A stretch of DNA of 37,684 bases. It comes from a virus. Within the stretch, counting starts at the first letter, position 1, and every line of letters starts with the position of its first letter. The DNA lies in IMG/VR virus record IMGVR_UViG_3300042876_001166, positions 1-37,684 of that record. The stretch is one strand, 5' to 3'. The position numbers and the translations under genes were made by a program. Positions 7,983 to 15,003 of this stretch are shown one piece after another. The notes under the pieces were generated by a model. It made no database searches and had not been told where the DNA came from. It saw only the letters and a list, made by a program, of their open reading frames with translations.

Positions 7983-9146
7983 CTATTTAGCGACGATGAT
8001 CAATTCATCATTGCCGTTGATCGGCATAAACTGCATGCCGAATTCCAGCATCGCAATACCATCGGAATCGGCGTATTTCGGCGCGGTAATCTGCATGGAT
8101 GGCGAGACGACAGAAATGATATTGCCGGCGGTTAAACCGTGTTTGATGCCGAAAACACCGGTCGCGGCATTTTTGGCACTGGTCCACCAGTCTTGCGTCG
8201 CCACCGTCACCGCCTCGATAGTGGCGCTGCCGACCGGCTTGCGGTTGGTGATCAATACCGACTCGGCTCCCACCAGCTGCCGATAAACCACGCTGTTAGC
8301 AACATCGAACGTCAGTTTTTCCAGGATCGCGGCGGTATAGCCTTGCAAGTTAAGATCGGTGGTGTTCGCAGTCGATACGGTTTGCGGCGCCTGGAAGCCG
8401 GAAAAAGACACCGACGGCAAAGCACTGTCGGAAATAGTCCCCAGCAAACCGGTAAAGCTGAATTTCAGCACCGGCAAGGCTTTTGCCGACAGATCGATCG
8501 ACACCGTGCCGCGCGCGCCGAGTAGGATATGCCGCACGCCGTCCAGGTTGAAATACAACGACAGCGAGGTGCTGGCACCGAAGGCGCTAGTCGGCGCATA
8601 TTGAGCCATTGCCCCGATGCTGTATTGACTGGTCGCATCCGGCGCACCCGCCCAGGCTTTGGAAACCGTGGCGATCTTGGTAGTGCCGTTATATGAAATA
8701 ATCTCCCGCGCCGTACCGTTATTGGTGCCGGCCGTGATGCCGATCGTCGCGCCGTTATAAGCGCCGTCCACAGCCGAAGCGCCGGCCGCCAGTTTGATCG
8801 ATGTCGTCGAGCCGCCGACTTGCGCGGTGCCGACCACGGCCGCCGCCAGCAAGGTTTCAGTAAAGGCGCAGGCCGTCATCAGCTTGCCCCAGGGTGGCGC
8901 GGTGCCAGCCGTACCGGAACCGACCAGCTCGACCTCGAAATCCAACTTGGCAAAATTGCTAACCCGAATCTCGCCGGACGATCCAAAATATGGCCGGATA
9001 AAATCCCGCTGCACCACGTCGCCTTCCAGCGGCGACAGCGTTAAATTCCTCAGCAATAACGCATCGGCGCCGGTAGGGGAAGCGTCCACGCCATAAGTGC
9101 CTTCCAGCTTGGCGATGATGACGCGCTTATTATTTAATAGCGACAT
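7983..9146 (-). CDS. Major tail tube protein (siphovirus type)
   Basis: Protein of 387 aa, beta-rich, beginning MSLLNNKRVIIAKLEGTYGV. The core has RPYFGSSGEI and FEVELVGSG. An inserted bead-like domain at about residues 110-180 (AAGASAVDGAYNGATIGI, then YNGTTKIATVSKAW) is of a kind often found in phage tube and decoration proteins. A strong SD (AGGAG) precedes the ATG. Position before the chaperone pair and tape measure supports the tube role. No sheath gene is adjacent, which argues against a Mu-type contractile tail. Confidence 0.82.
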   Translation of the reverse strand: MSLLNNKRVIIAKLEGTYGVDASPTGADALLLRNLTLSPLEGDVVQRDFIRPYFGSSGEIRVSNFAKLDFEVELVGSGTAGTAPPWGKLMTACAFTETLLAAAVVGTAQVGGSTTSIKLAAGASAVDGAYNGATIGITAGTNNGTAREIISYNGTTKIATVSKAWAGAPDATSQYSIGAMAQYAPTSAFGASTSLSLYFNLDGVRHILLGARGTVSIDLSAKALPVLKFSFTGLLGTISDSALPSVSFSGFQAPQTVSTANTTDLNLQGYTAAILEKLTFDVANSVVYRQLVGAESVLITNRKPVGSATIEAVTVATQDWWTSAKNAATGVFGIKHGLTAGNIISVVSPSMQITAPKYADSDGIAMLEFGMQFMPINGNDELIIVAK

Positions 9147-9149
9147 GGA

Positions 9150-9317
9150 TTACTCCTCGTTATTGTTACGGCGTTCGCCGGTTATCGGGTCCAGAATCCA
9201 GCGGCCGTGGCCGGGATCGTGCGGTATTTCGGCCTTAGGGGCCTGCTCTTCAGCTGTCCGGACTTCGGCAGGCTGATGGGAATCGGATTGTTGTGCGGCT
9301 TTATCTTTTGCGGCCAT
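9150..9317 (-). CDS. Small charged phage protein (55 aa)
   Basis: Short gene encoding MAAKDKAAQQSDSHQP at the N-terminus and PGHGRWILDPITGERR near the C-terminus. The ATG at 9317 has GGAG 8-11 bases upstream, and the stop lies 3 bases before the tail tube start, where this gene's last codons supply the tube gene's SD. The N-terminal half is polar and probably disordered. The conserved-looking C-terminal motif suggests a real phage family. Its role is unknown; it lies between tail terminator and tube genes. Confidence 0.7.
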   Translation of the reverse strand: MAAKDKAAQQSDSHQPAEVRTAEEQAPKAEIPHDPGHGRWILDPITGERRNNNEE

Positions 9318-9346
9318 GACGGTCTCCAATGCTTTAAAAATGAGGT

Positions 9347-9775
9347 TTAACGCGCCGCCAGCAGCATGGAGATTTCCATCTCATGAAACGGGTGCTGGAT
9401 GGCCAAGTCGTTAACCACCCGCGCCTCGCCAAGATAAATGGCATTAGCCCCAAGTTGGCCAGGCTCCAAACAAGCGAAAATCAGCTGCTCGATAGCCGCC
9501 AACTGGATAACACCGTCAAATTGATCGGAGGTGATGCCAGGCTCATGAATGGCGACGACTAGACTTACCCGTTCCTTGCTCCAGCCGCCAACGGCGTCGG
9601 CGCGATGCGACACAGCCGGCACATAACAAATGGCAGGGAAATCGTTGGCGTTAACGGGTTTTTTGTAGCCGATGAAATGCTTGGCGGCGCGGCCATACCG
9701 CGTTGTAAAAAACGCGGTTAGCGGCGCGTCGGCAATGAGTTTGGTGCGGGCGGCTTGTAGAGCTTCGATGCTCAT
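9347..9775 (-). CDS. Putative tail terminator / tail completion protein
   Basis: Protein of 142 aa, starting MSIEALQAARTKLIADAPL. It is an alpha/beta protein with strands AICYVPAV, VSLVVAIHE and HEMEISMLLAAR, and a helix IQLAAIEQLIFACLEP. This pattern fits small terminator proteins of the gpU/gp11-like kind. As first gene of the tail transcription unit, just before the tube gene, a terminator role is the best reading. No catalytic motif is seen. A late promoter lies 37 bases upstream. Confidence 0.6.
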   Translation of the reverse strand: MSIEALQAARTKLIADAPLTAFFTTRYGRAAKHFIGYKKPVNANDFPAICYVPAVSHRADAVGGWSKERVSLVVAIHEPGITSDQFDGVIQLAAIEQLIFACLEPGQLGANAIYLGEARVVNDLAIQHPFHEMEISMLLAAR

Positions 9776-9811
9776 CCGGGTCTACCTGTAGCGCGTATTG
9801 ATGACGGCTAC

Positions 9812-9854
9812 AGTGTAGGGGCTGAGGATATTGCGGAGAATGTGAAAGGGTTCA
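9812..9854 (-). promoter_or_regulatory. Late promoter P-tail (Mor/C-type activator site)
   Basis: Read on the minus strand: activator dyad TGAA-CCCT-TTCA (9854-9843), then CATTCTCCGC, a 15-bp spacer, and -10 box TACACT (9817-9812). The same arrangement with identical spacing occurs at 14545-14587 and 23806-23848. No good -35 hexamer is present. With the start expected 7 bases after the -10 box, the dyad is centred near -43, where Mor/C proteins of Mu are known to bind. It would drive the tail genes from 9775 down. Confidence 0.75.
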
Positions 9855-9866
9855 GAACACCGAAAT

Positions 9867-9890
9867 CAATTTAATATGGCAATTAAATTG
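9867..9890 (-). terminator. AT-rich inverted repeat at the end of the deacetylase gene
   Basis: CAATTTAAT (9867-9875) and ATTAAATTG (9882-9890) form a perfect 9-bp repeat with a 6-base loop, overlapping the stop codon of the 499-aa gene. There is no long T-run after it, so termination is uncertain. It lies exactly at a unit boundary, just before the tail promoter. Confidence 0.35.
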
Positions 9891-11382
9891 CGGACTTTCC
9901 ATATTCCATAAATTCATCGAACCTCATATCATCAATGAGCCCTGCGTTTTTCTTTGTCTGAAAATAATCGAGTAAATCAAGATAGTCCTGTGTTACCCAA
10001 GTCTCCGAGTCTGCGGCGGCACCAAACTTATGGCTGTAAAACACCACTGAACACCCCCAAGCAATAGCTGTATCGATAGCGGTTTTGGCCTGCGCTAATG
10101 TAGTCGAGTTATTAAGCGCGATGCTATTGATCGCCAACGGGTTATAGGCTCCCTTATAAAACCATTGGTAATTTTTTTGTGTCGAACGAGCGCCTTCAAT
10201 CCCTAAGCTAGCGGCAACATCAAGCGATATACTGGGAACGTTTCCAGCCATTGCCCCCTCCGGCCACGCCATGTATTTGCAATCTGATAGGCCAAGCGTC
10301 TTTAGCCCATTAATATTTCTAAGCATTTCAGTACGCGGGTCAGTACCCGCCCCGCTTCCCTGGCCGTCAAATCGAGCTGCACCATGTAGCCCCATGTAAC
10401 AAAGTGGATCTGAGGCCATTTGCTGCATTTGTGCCAGCGTCGCATAATTAGCACTGCCAACGCGGTCAAAAATATTGAACATCGATGTTTTTATATTTCG
10501 CCGCCGCGCTTGTATATAGCCGATGCTGTAGCCTGTGTCTCGATTATCATCCATTGTGAAACAACATTTTGGACGCTCTTGGTAGCCTTCAAGGAATGAA
10601 TCAACATATAAATGTGAATATCGCGCAGTATCGCCAAACAATTTGACGCGATATGAGACAATCGGCTGGGCAAAATCAATACCCGCCGTGCCATTTGCTA
10701 CCCACGATGCGGTAAACGGGTCAATACTTGCTGTACGTTTGTCGATTGCAATAACGTTCCAGCCCGGATGCACTTTGTAGCTCAAGTCAGCGCGGGATCG
10801 GTTTGTACCTGATAGTCCGGCGCCATTTGACAACCACAGCTCAAGTCCACTGCTGGCAGCATCCCACTGCAAAGGGGCGTAAAAAACAAACAACGATGGA
10901 ACATTAGCAAGATCGTTCGACATTGCTATCGACTTATTATCAGCTTGAATATACGCCGATCCCGCCGGGTTGTTGACAACGGTATTCAGATGAATTGTTT
11001 TTGCAGACGATTTATGAAAATCAGTCGACTCTGCAACAAGGCTGTTATTAGTGACGACGGCTGCGTAATCGGCTACAGCATCGGTAATGTCAATAAATGT
11101 CGGTAATGTGCCTAGTTTCTCAACATAAGATGTCGCCGGCCATACCTCCCTGCTTTCAGCATAAACTTTCATTTCATAATTAATTACACCATCTAATGCT
11201 GAAATAATAAGCTGAATGTCCGTGTCAAACGGCCCAAAAACCCTATCACTGCTAACCTTTACCGGTCCATTCTTAACCCCACCAGTGGTAATCCATTCCA
11301 CTAAGGCGCTACCCGTCACGGTCAGCAGCTGGCCGGCGCGCAATAATTCGCCGGTTTTATCCGGTGCAGTCAGTTGTTTCAT
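9883..11382 (-). CDS. NodB-like polysaccharide deacetylase-fold phage protein
   Basis: Protein of 499 aa. Residues about 1-75 form a small beta domain (GELLRAGQLLTVTGSALVEW, FGPF). About 100-270 is a beta-sandwich-like region ending HLYVDSFLEGYQ. From about 272 a NodB homology domain follows: FTMDDN (D278, D279, motif 1), YMGLHGA (H333, motif 2), YMAWPEGA (motif 3, of the RxPxG type) and VVFYSHKFG near 446-454 (motif 5). The canonical HxxxH of motif 2 is incomplete, so metal binding and catalysis are uncertain. It may modify or bind host surface glycan as a virion adhesin. It lies between connector genes and the tail promoter and is visibly more AT-rich than its neighbours, which suggests later acquisition. 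Confidence 0.7.
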   Translation of the reverse strand: MKQLTAPDKTGELLRAGQLLTVTGSALVEWITTGGVKNGPVKVSSDRVFGPFDTDIQLIISALDGVINYEMKVYAESREVWPATSYVEKLGTLPTFIDITDAVADYAAVVTNNSLVAESTDFHKSSAKTIHLNTVVNNPAGSAYIQADNKSIAMSNDLANVPSLFVFYAPLQWDAASSGLELWLSNGAGLSGTNRSRADLSYKVHPGWNVIAIDKRTASIDPFTASWVANGTAGIDFAQPIVSYRVKLFGDTARYSHLYVDSFLEGYQERPKCCFTMDDNRDTGYSIGYIQARRRNIKTSMFNIFDRVGSANYATLAQMQQMASDPLCYMGLHGAARFDGQGSGAGTDPRTEMLRNINGLKTLGLSDCKYMAWPEGAMAGNVPSISLDVAASLGIEGARSTQKNYQWFYKGAYNPLAINSIALNNSTTLAQAKTAIDTAIAWGCSVVFYSHKFGAAADSETWVTQDYLDLLDYFQTKKNAGLIDDMRFDEFMEYGKSAI

Positions 11383-11739
11383 TTAGCCTCTCCCTAAAGT
11401 GAGCGTGCTATAACCGGTGCCGGTGGGCTCTGTCAGCCCCAGCGCCGTGCGATTAAGTTGTATAACCATCGCCTTGGCGCTGGCTTCGTATTGTTTTGCT
11501 TTGTCGATCAGCGGCGAGTTTTCGCCGATGGCACCTTCGATGCATGCCAAGCGTTTTGCCCAGGTTGAGGCGATGGCCGTCAGCGTGGCATTCGGCAGGG
11601 CGATAGTGGCGGCCTGGGCCGGCGTAATGCCGATATTGCCCAGCGCCAGATCGACATACACATCGGCTTCGCCCAGGTTTAACGCCGATACGGTAACGGA
11701 CGGATCGACACAGTCGCCCAGGGTTGCGTATTTAGCCAT
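11383..11739 (-). CDS. Putative head-tail connector protein
   Basis: Protein of 118 aa, mostly helical: MAKYATLGDCVDPSVTVSAL at the N-terminus, then ATLTAIASTWAKRLACIEGA and DKAKQYEASAKAMVIQLNRT. Small helical proteins of this size between coat and tail genes are often head completion or adaptor proteins. The exact family is not recognised. It overlaps the HK97 gp10-like gene's stop region (stop and start adjacent) and runs directly into the deacetylase gene, so all are in one unit. Confidence 0.5.
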   Translation of the reverse strand: MAKYATLGDCVDPSVTVSALNLGEADVYVDLALGNIGITPAQAATIALPNATLTAIASTWAKRLACIEGAIGENSPLIDKAKQYEASAKAMVIQLNRTALGLTEPTGTGYSTLTLGRG

Positions 11740-12204
11740 TTAGGATGCCTGCGCCAGTTTGGCCGCCAGAACCGATAGCGCCCGTTCCTGCATGTGTTGC
11801 TGGCGGTTATCAAGATCGGCAAAGAAGAAAGGATGGGCCTTGCTGCCGGGGTGATTGACCGCGCGGCGGATAATGTAACCACCGCCGCCGGCCATTGGGA
11901 TTTTCAAACCTTTCCGACCGGGTTTAGGGGCAATGACATGCGGATCGGTGCCGCCCTCAACCCAACCCGCATACTCGGCATTGGCATAAACCTCGGCGGA
12001 ACCATTGCCGCCGGGATGCCAATTAATCGCCTGTTGCAGCTGGCCAGTGCGTGGTTTAAACGCATGGCCGGCATCGATCCAATCATGGGTATCGTCCACA
12101 TAGCTTTCCGCCGCCGCATTGGCTACCAGTTGAGCATTGCGCGTATCCCTCAAGGCCTCCAAAACCGATGGCGTATTGCCGGGATCGATGCTGATCGAAA
12201 TCAT
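11740..12204 (-). CDS. HK97 gp10-like tail/neck completion protein
   Basis: Protein of 154 aa. The middle has YANAEYAGWVEGGTDPHVI followed by APKPGRKGLKIP and RRAVNHPGSKAHPFFF. The pattern of a YA..VE.GT.PH strand pair and a HPG-KAHPFF segment is characteristic of HK97 gp10-type proteins, which join head and tail. The N-terminal helix (VLEALRDTRNAQLVANAAAES) fits. The gene overlaps the end of the Glu/Ala-rich protein gene upstream. Confidence 0.75.
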   Translation of the reverse strand: MISISIDPGNTPSVLEALRDTRNAQLVANAAAESYVDDTHDWIDAGHAFKPRTGQLQQAINWHPGGNGSAEVYANAEYAGWVEGGTDPHVIAPKPGRKGLKIPMAGGGGYIIRRAVNHPGSKAHPFFFADLDNRQQHMQERALSVLAAKLAQAS

Positions 12205-12743
12205 TCTTCAATCACCCAACCCGCAGCCAGCCAGTTGTCCACTTCATCCGGATGCACGTCGGCTTCGGTGGGGCCGCCTTCATGTATCGGCTCTTCCCGG
12301 CACATGGCCACCAGGGCCACTTCCTCGGGTTGATTTTGTTCAGCATCATCCGCAGCATGGTCAAATCTGGAATCAAGACCGGCTCCCTTAAAACCAAGTC
12401 CATTGTCACTCTCGGCAGCGGCGCCATTAACATCCAAACCTGCATCTTGCTCCTCCTTTTGAATACCATCAGCCGAACCGGGCGCGGGAGCAGGTTCTAA
12501 CCCTTCCTTAGCCTCTCCCGTGTTGTCCGTTATCTGGCGTCCAATGCTTGCAGTGTCCCATTCCGTGGTCTCGGAGGTGTTGGTTGCATCCGTTTGGGGC
12601 GCGGCACCCTCTTGGGTGGACTCCACGCCCGCTGTGCTTTGATTCGCATCCGCCAAGGCGGGAGCCGCCGACGGGTTGTCCGCCATTGGCTCCCTTTTCT
12701 CAGGGCCATTCTTCGCGGCCGCGCCGCCTTTTTTAGTCGCCAT
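12201..12743 (-). CDS. Low-complexity acidic phage protein with short conserved C-terminus
   Basis: Protein of 180 aa. Residues 1-145 are rich in Ala, Glu, Asp, Gly, Thr and Pro and probably disordered. The last 35 residues (MCREEPIHEGGPTEADVHP, then EVDNWLAAGWVIEE) look folded and may be the functional part. A similar layout (disordered N-terminus, short C-terminal motif) occurs in Mu gp35-like proteins next to the coat gene, but the match is only by position and shape. Starts 3 bases after the coat gene stop, so it is probably made at virion-protein levels. Confidence 0.6.
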   Translation of the reverse strand: MATKKGGAAAKNGPEKREPMADNPSAAPALADANQSTAGVESTQEGAAPQTDATNTSETTEWDTASIGRQITDNTGEAKEGLEPAPAPGSADGIQKEEQDAGLDVNGAAAESDNGLGFKGAGLDSRFDHAADDAEQNQPEEVALVAMCREEPIHEGGPTEADVHPDEVDNWLAAGWVIEE

Positions 12744-12746
12744 GGC

Positions 12747-13883
12747 TTACCCCAGCAAAGTTGCGGTATGCTCGGGTTTGAAGTTCGCCGCGCCCCAGGC
12801 AATGCTGATTTCGATGCTCACCTGGCGATATTGCATATACATCGCCACTTCAAACGTCAAGCCGCTACGCGGATCGGTCAGCATATAACGGTCTACCGCC
12901 ATATCGCCTTCATCCGGCAATGCCGGCGCGCGGGTTGCCAATACGATGGCCGACCGGCTAAACGCCAGATTGGCCGCGTAACTATTGCCAACAGTCATGG
13001 CGACATCGTTCGCCACGGCCGCCCGCAAACCCGGTTCGTTCAGCGCCAGCGATCCGGCCGCCAAGGCCGTGCCGACTACATGTTTATCGGTGTTACCGTT
13101 AAACGTCACCACATCGCCGGCCAAAATGGTGCCTGTGCCGGTGTCGGCCGCAATGGCGGTCGCGCCAATGGCATACCCCGCCACGTTATTGACTAAATAG
13201 TTAGCGCCGGTGCCTTTTGTATGATTTTTCACTTGCGCCGATTCGCGAACCGACATGCCATGCAGATCGATCAATACCCCTTGGCGCTGCATCAGGTCGG
13301 AACCGGCCATTTGCGCTTGCGATTGCTTGCCGCGGAATGTAGCGCCGGCAGTCGTATTAACGACCAGTTGCAAATCAGACGGGGGAGCACCGTTATCGAC
13401 CAAAACCTGGCGCACAAACGCCGCGTCGGAATAATCGCCAGCGGTGCCAAATGGCGTAGTGCCGGCCGTGCCGTATGCGCGGGACGAAGTTTTATAAAGC
13501 AAGGCCAGATCGGACTCGATCTCGTTGCATAAGGTGCGCATCGCTTGCGCAATCTGCTGGGCACGAATGCTCAACACACCGGGGCCGTTATTCACGCCGA
13601 GCGATTGCTCGCCGTTCCAGCGGAATCTCACCCCTCTGGATTTGCTAATGGTAATGGTACGGTTACCGATAGATTGATCACCGTCATCGGGCGGGGTAAC
13701 GCCTGGCGTAATGTCGGACGCTGCCGATGCCGGCGCAACCGGTGAGCGTACCACTTCATCTTTCGCGGCACGCGCAACGTCGGCATTTAGTGTCACGGCG
13801 GGGATAAAGCCAACCTGCTCGCGGGAAACCACGTCCAGCGCCGCATACAGATCGGGGATTAAATTAGTTAATGTATTGGCCAT
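12747..13883 (-). CDS. Major capsid protein, P22 coat-like
   Basis: Protein of 378 aa. The N-terminus (MANTLTNLIPDLYAALDVVS, then REQVGFIPAVTLNAD) and the segments SIGNRTITISKSRGVRFRWNG and EIESDLALLYKTSSRAYG are typical of the P22 gp5 coat family, including the long N-terminal helix and the spine helix. Residues about 222-275 (GYAIGATAIAADTGTGTILA, VTFNGNTDKHVVG) form a beta insertion. SD AGGAA precedes the ATG at 13883. The scaffold gene directly upstream and the absence of a head protease fit P22-type assembly. This differs from the Mu coat (gpT) and marks mosaic origin. Confidence 0.85.
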   Translation of the reverse strand: MANTLTNLIPDLYAALDVVSREQVGFIPAVTLNADVARAAKDEVVRSPVAPASAASDITPGVTPPDDGDQSIGNRTITISKSRGVRFRWNGEQSLGVNNGPGVLSIRAQQIAQAMRTLCNEIESDLALLYKTSSRAYGTAGTTPFGTAGDYSDAAFVRQVLVDNGAPPSDLQLVVNTTAGATFRGKQSQAQMAGSDLMQRQGVLIDLHGMSVRESAQVKNHTKGTGANYLVNNVAGYAIGATAIAADTGTGTILAGDVVTFNGNTDKHVVGTALAAGSLALNEPGLRAAVANDVAMTVGNSYAANLAFSRSAIVLATRAPALPDEGDMAVDRYMLTDPRSGLTFEVAMYMQYRQVSIEISIAWGAANFKPEHTATLLG

Positions 13884-13896
13884 GTCGGGTTCCTAT

Positions 13897-14502
13897 TTAA
13901 ATAACTTTGCCGCCGTCGCGGACGAATTTCTGCCGGTCGGCATGATCCAACGCCTCAAACTCGGCGCGGGTTTTGGTTTGCACGTTGTTGCCGCCGTTTT
14001 GAGGCGCGCCGGAACCGGTGCCGCCATCGGCCTTTGCCAAAAACGGCTTGGATTCCAGCAAGGCTTTCACCGCATCGGCAACCGGCTTGCCGTCGATAGT
14101 GACGTTGCCGTTGTCGTCGACCTTGGCCTTGCCGGCCAGCAAGTCTTTAACCGTGGCCGGGTCAACCGCATCGACGGATGCCGCCAACAACGCATTACCG
14201 ATCGCGGCCTGTTCGTATTTGGATTTATAGGTGCCGGCTTCGGCTTTGTGGGTGTCGGCCAGCTCTTGCAGCTTGCCTTGCGCTTGCAGATTGGCTTCGG
14301 TTAAAGACTTGATGTCTTTATGGCCGGTGGCTTTTTCCAGTTGCGTGGCAAAGTCGGCTTGTTGAGCGACCAACGCCTTGGCGACTTCGCCTTGCACGTC
14401 AACGGCTGGCGCGGCGGGTGCGGTTGGGGACGCTGGCGGGGTTGGTGCGCCGCCGGCATTACCGGTGTCGGCATTGCGAAGTGAGTAACGGACTTTAAAC
14501 AT
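13897..14502 (-). CDS. Head scaffolding protein
   Basis: Protein of 201 aa starting MFKVRYSLRNADTG. The ATG at 14502 has an AGGA SD nine bases upstream, so a longer in-frame start at 14541 is rejected. An Ala/Pro-rich N-terminal linker is followed by a long helical region (about residues 40-110: VAKALVAQQADFATQLEKAT, LQELADTHKAEAGTYKSKYE). Next is a short strand segment and a Gly/Asn-rich tail ending with a charged helix (FEALDHADRQKFVRDGG). This is the usual layout of GP20-like scaffolds. First gene of the coat unit, 43 bases downstream of a late promoter -10 box. Confidence 0.75.
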   Translation of the reverse strand: MFKVRYSLRNADTGNAGGAPTPPASPTAPAAPAVDVQGEVAKALVAQQADFATQLEKATGHKDIKSLTEANLQAQGKLQELADTHKAEAGTYKSKYEQAAIGNALLAASVDAVDPATVKDLLAGKAKVDDNGNVTIDGKPVADAVKALLESKPFLAKADGGTGSGAPQNGGNNVQTKTRAEFEALDHADRQKFVRDGGKVI

Positions 14503-14544
14503 GTTCGGAATCCTGAGCTGGGTGGAAAAAATGAATTCCACGAC

Positions 14545-14587
14545 AGGATACGAAACGGCAATGCGGCGAAGAATGTGAAGCGCTTCA
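14545..14587 (-). promoter_or_regulatory. Late promoter P-head (Mor/C-type activator site)
   Basis: On the minus strand: perfect dyad TGAAGCGCTTCA (14587-14576), then CATTCTTCGC, a 15-bp spacer and -10 box TATCCT (14550-14545). It is the best-conserved member of the three-copy family. It lies in a 273-base gap between two genes, directly after a hairpin terminator, so it restarts transcription for scaffold, coat and connector genes. Bases 14588-14760 hold nothing else recognisable. Confidence 0.8.
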
Positions 14588-14760
14588 GAAGCTCATCATT
14601 CAGGGTAGAAAAGCGGGGAATTTTTCGGGCGATGCCGAAAGCATGGAAATTTAGTCTGGCGAGGCGATCAAGACCCTCTCAAATCCTCCCATTAACGGCA
14701 AATTAACGGGTATAAACTAAAAATGCTGGGGCAGTGTTGCGGGTAATTGATAAAAGCGGC

Positions 14761-14782
14761 TAAAACGGGCTTATTTTAAGCC
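14761..14782 (-). terminator. Intrinsic terminator of the terminase-portal-MuF unit
   Basis: On the minus strand GGCTTA-AAA-TAAGCC forms a 6-bp stem with a 3-base loop, followed by CG and TTTT. It overlaps the TAA stop of the 75-aa gene and lies about 170 bases before the next late promoter. Confidence 0.6.
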
Positions 14783-15003
14783 GTGGCGTCTTCGGGTGTG
14801 TTTTCAACGATTTCAACGCCGGATGACACGGCATCTTGCAGCATGGCGATCGTTACTTCGGGCATGCCGATGCCGACCGGCATATAGCCAAAGCGCTCTA
14901 TATAAGCCTGCATGGCTTTAGAAAACTCATTTGTATTGTTGGGGCGCCCTTCGATGGCGGCCAACAGATCGCCAATGGGGCTAGTCGCTGCATTAGTTTG
15001 CAT
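14776..15003 (-). CDS. Hypothetical phage protein (75 aa)
   Basis: Encodes 75 aa with a helical N-terminal half (SPIGDLLAAIEGRP, NEFSKAMQAYIERFGYMP) and an acidic C-terminus. An AGAG-type SD lies before the ATG at 15003, and the gene overlaps the end of the MuF gene. As the last gene of the packaging unit it may be a small head or immunity-like partner of the MuF protein's C-terminal domain. That idea rests on position only. No family recognised. Confidence 0.6.
   Translation of the reverse strand: MQTNAATSPIGDLLAAIEGRPNNTNEFSKAMQAYIERFGYMPVGIGMPEVTIAMLQDAVSSGVEIVENTPEDATA

Noticed and set aside
12530-12802. Alternative frame across the coat gene end and the acidic protein gene
   Set aside because: Arg/Pro-rich shadow without SD; the acidic protein frame has start, stop and spacing that fit the operon.
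14588-14760. Possible small gene in the gap between MuF unit and scaffold
   Set aside because: No frame with SD and protein-like content; the gap is explained by a terminator and a late promoter.
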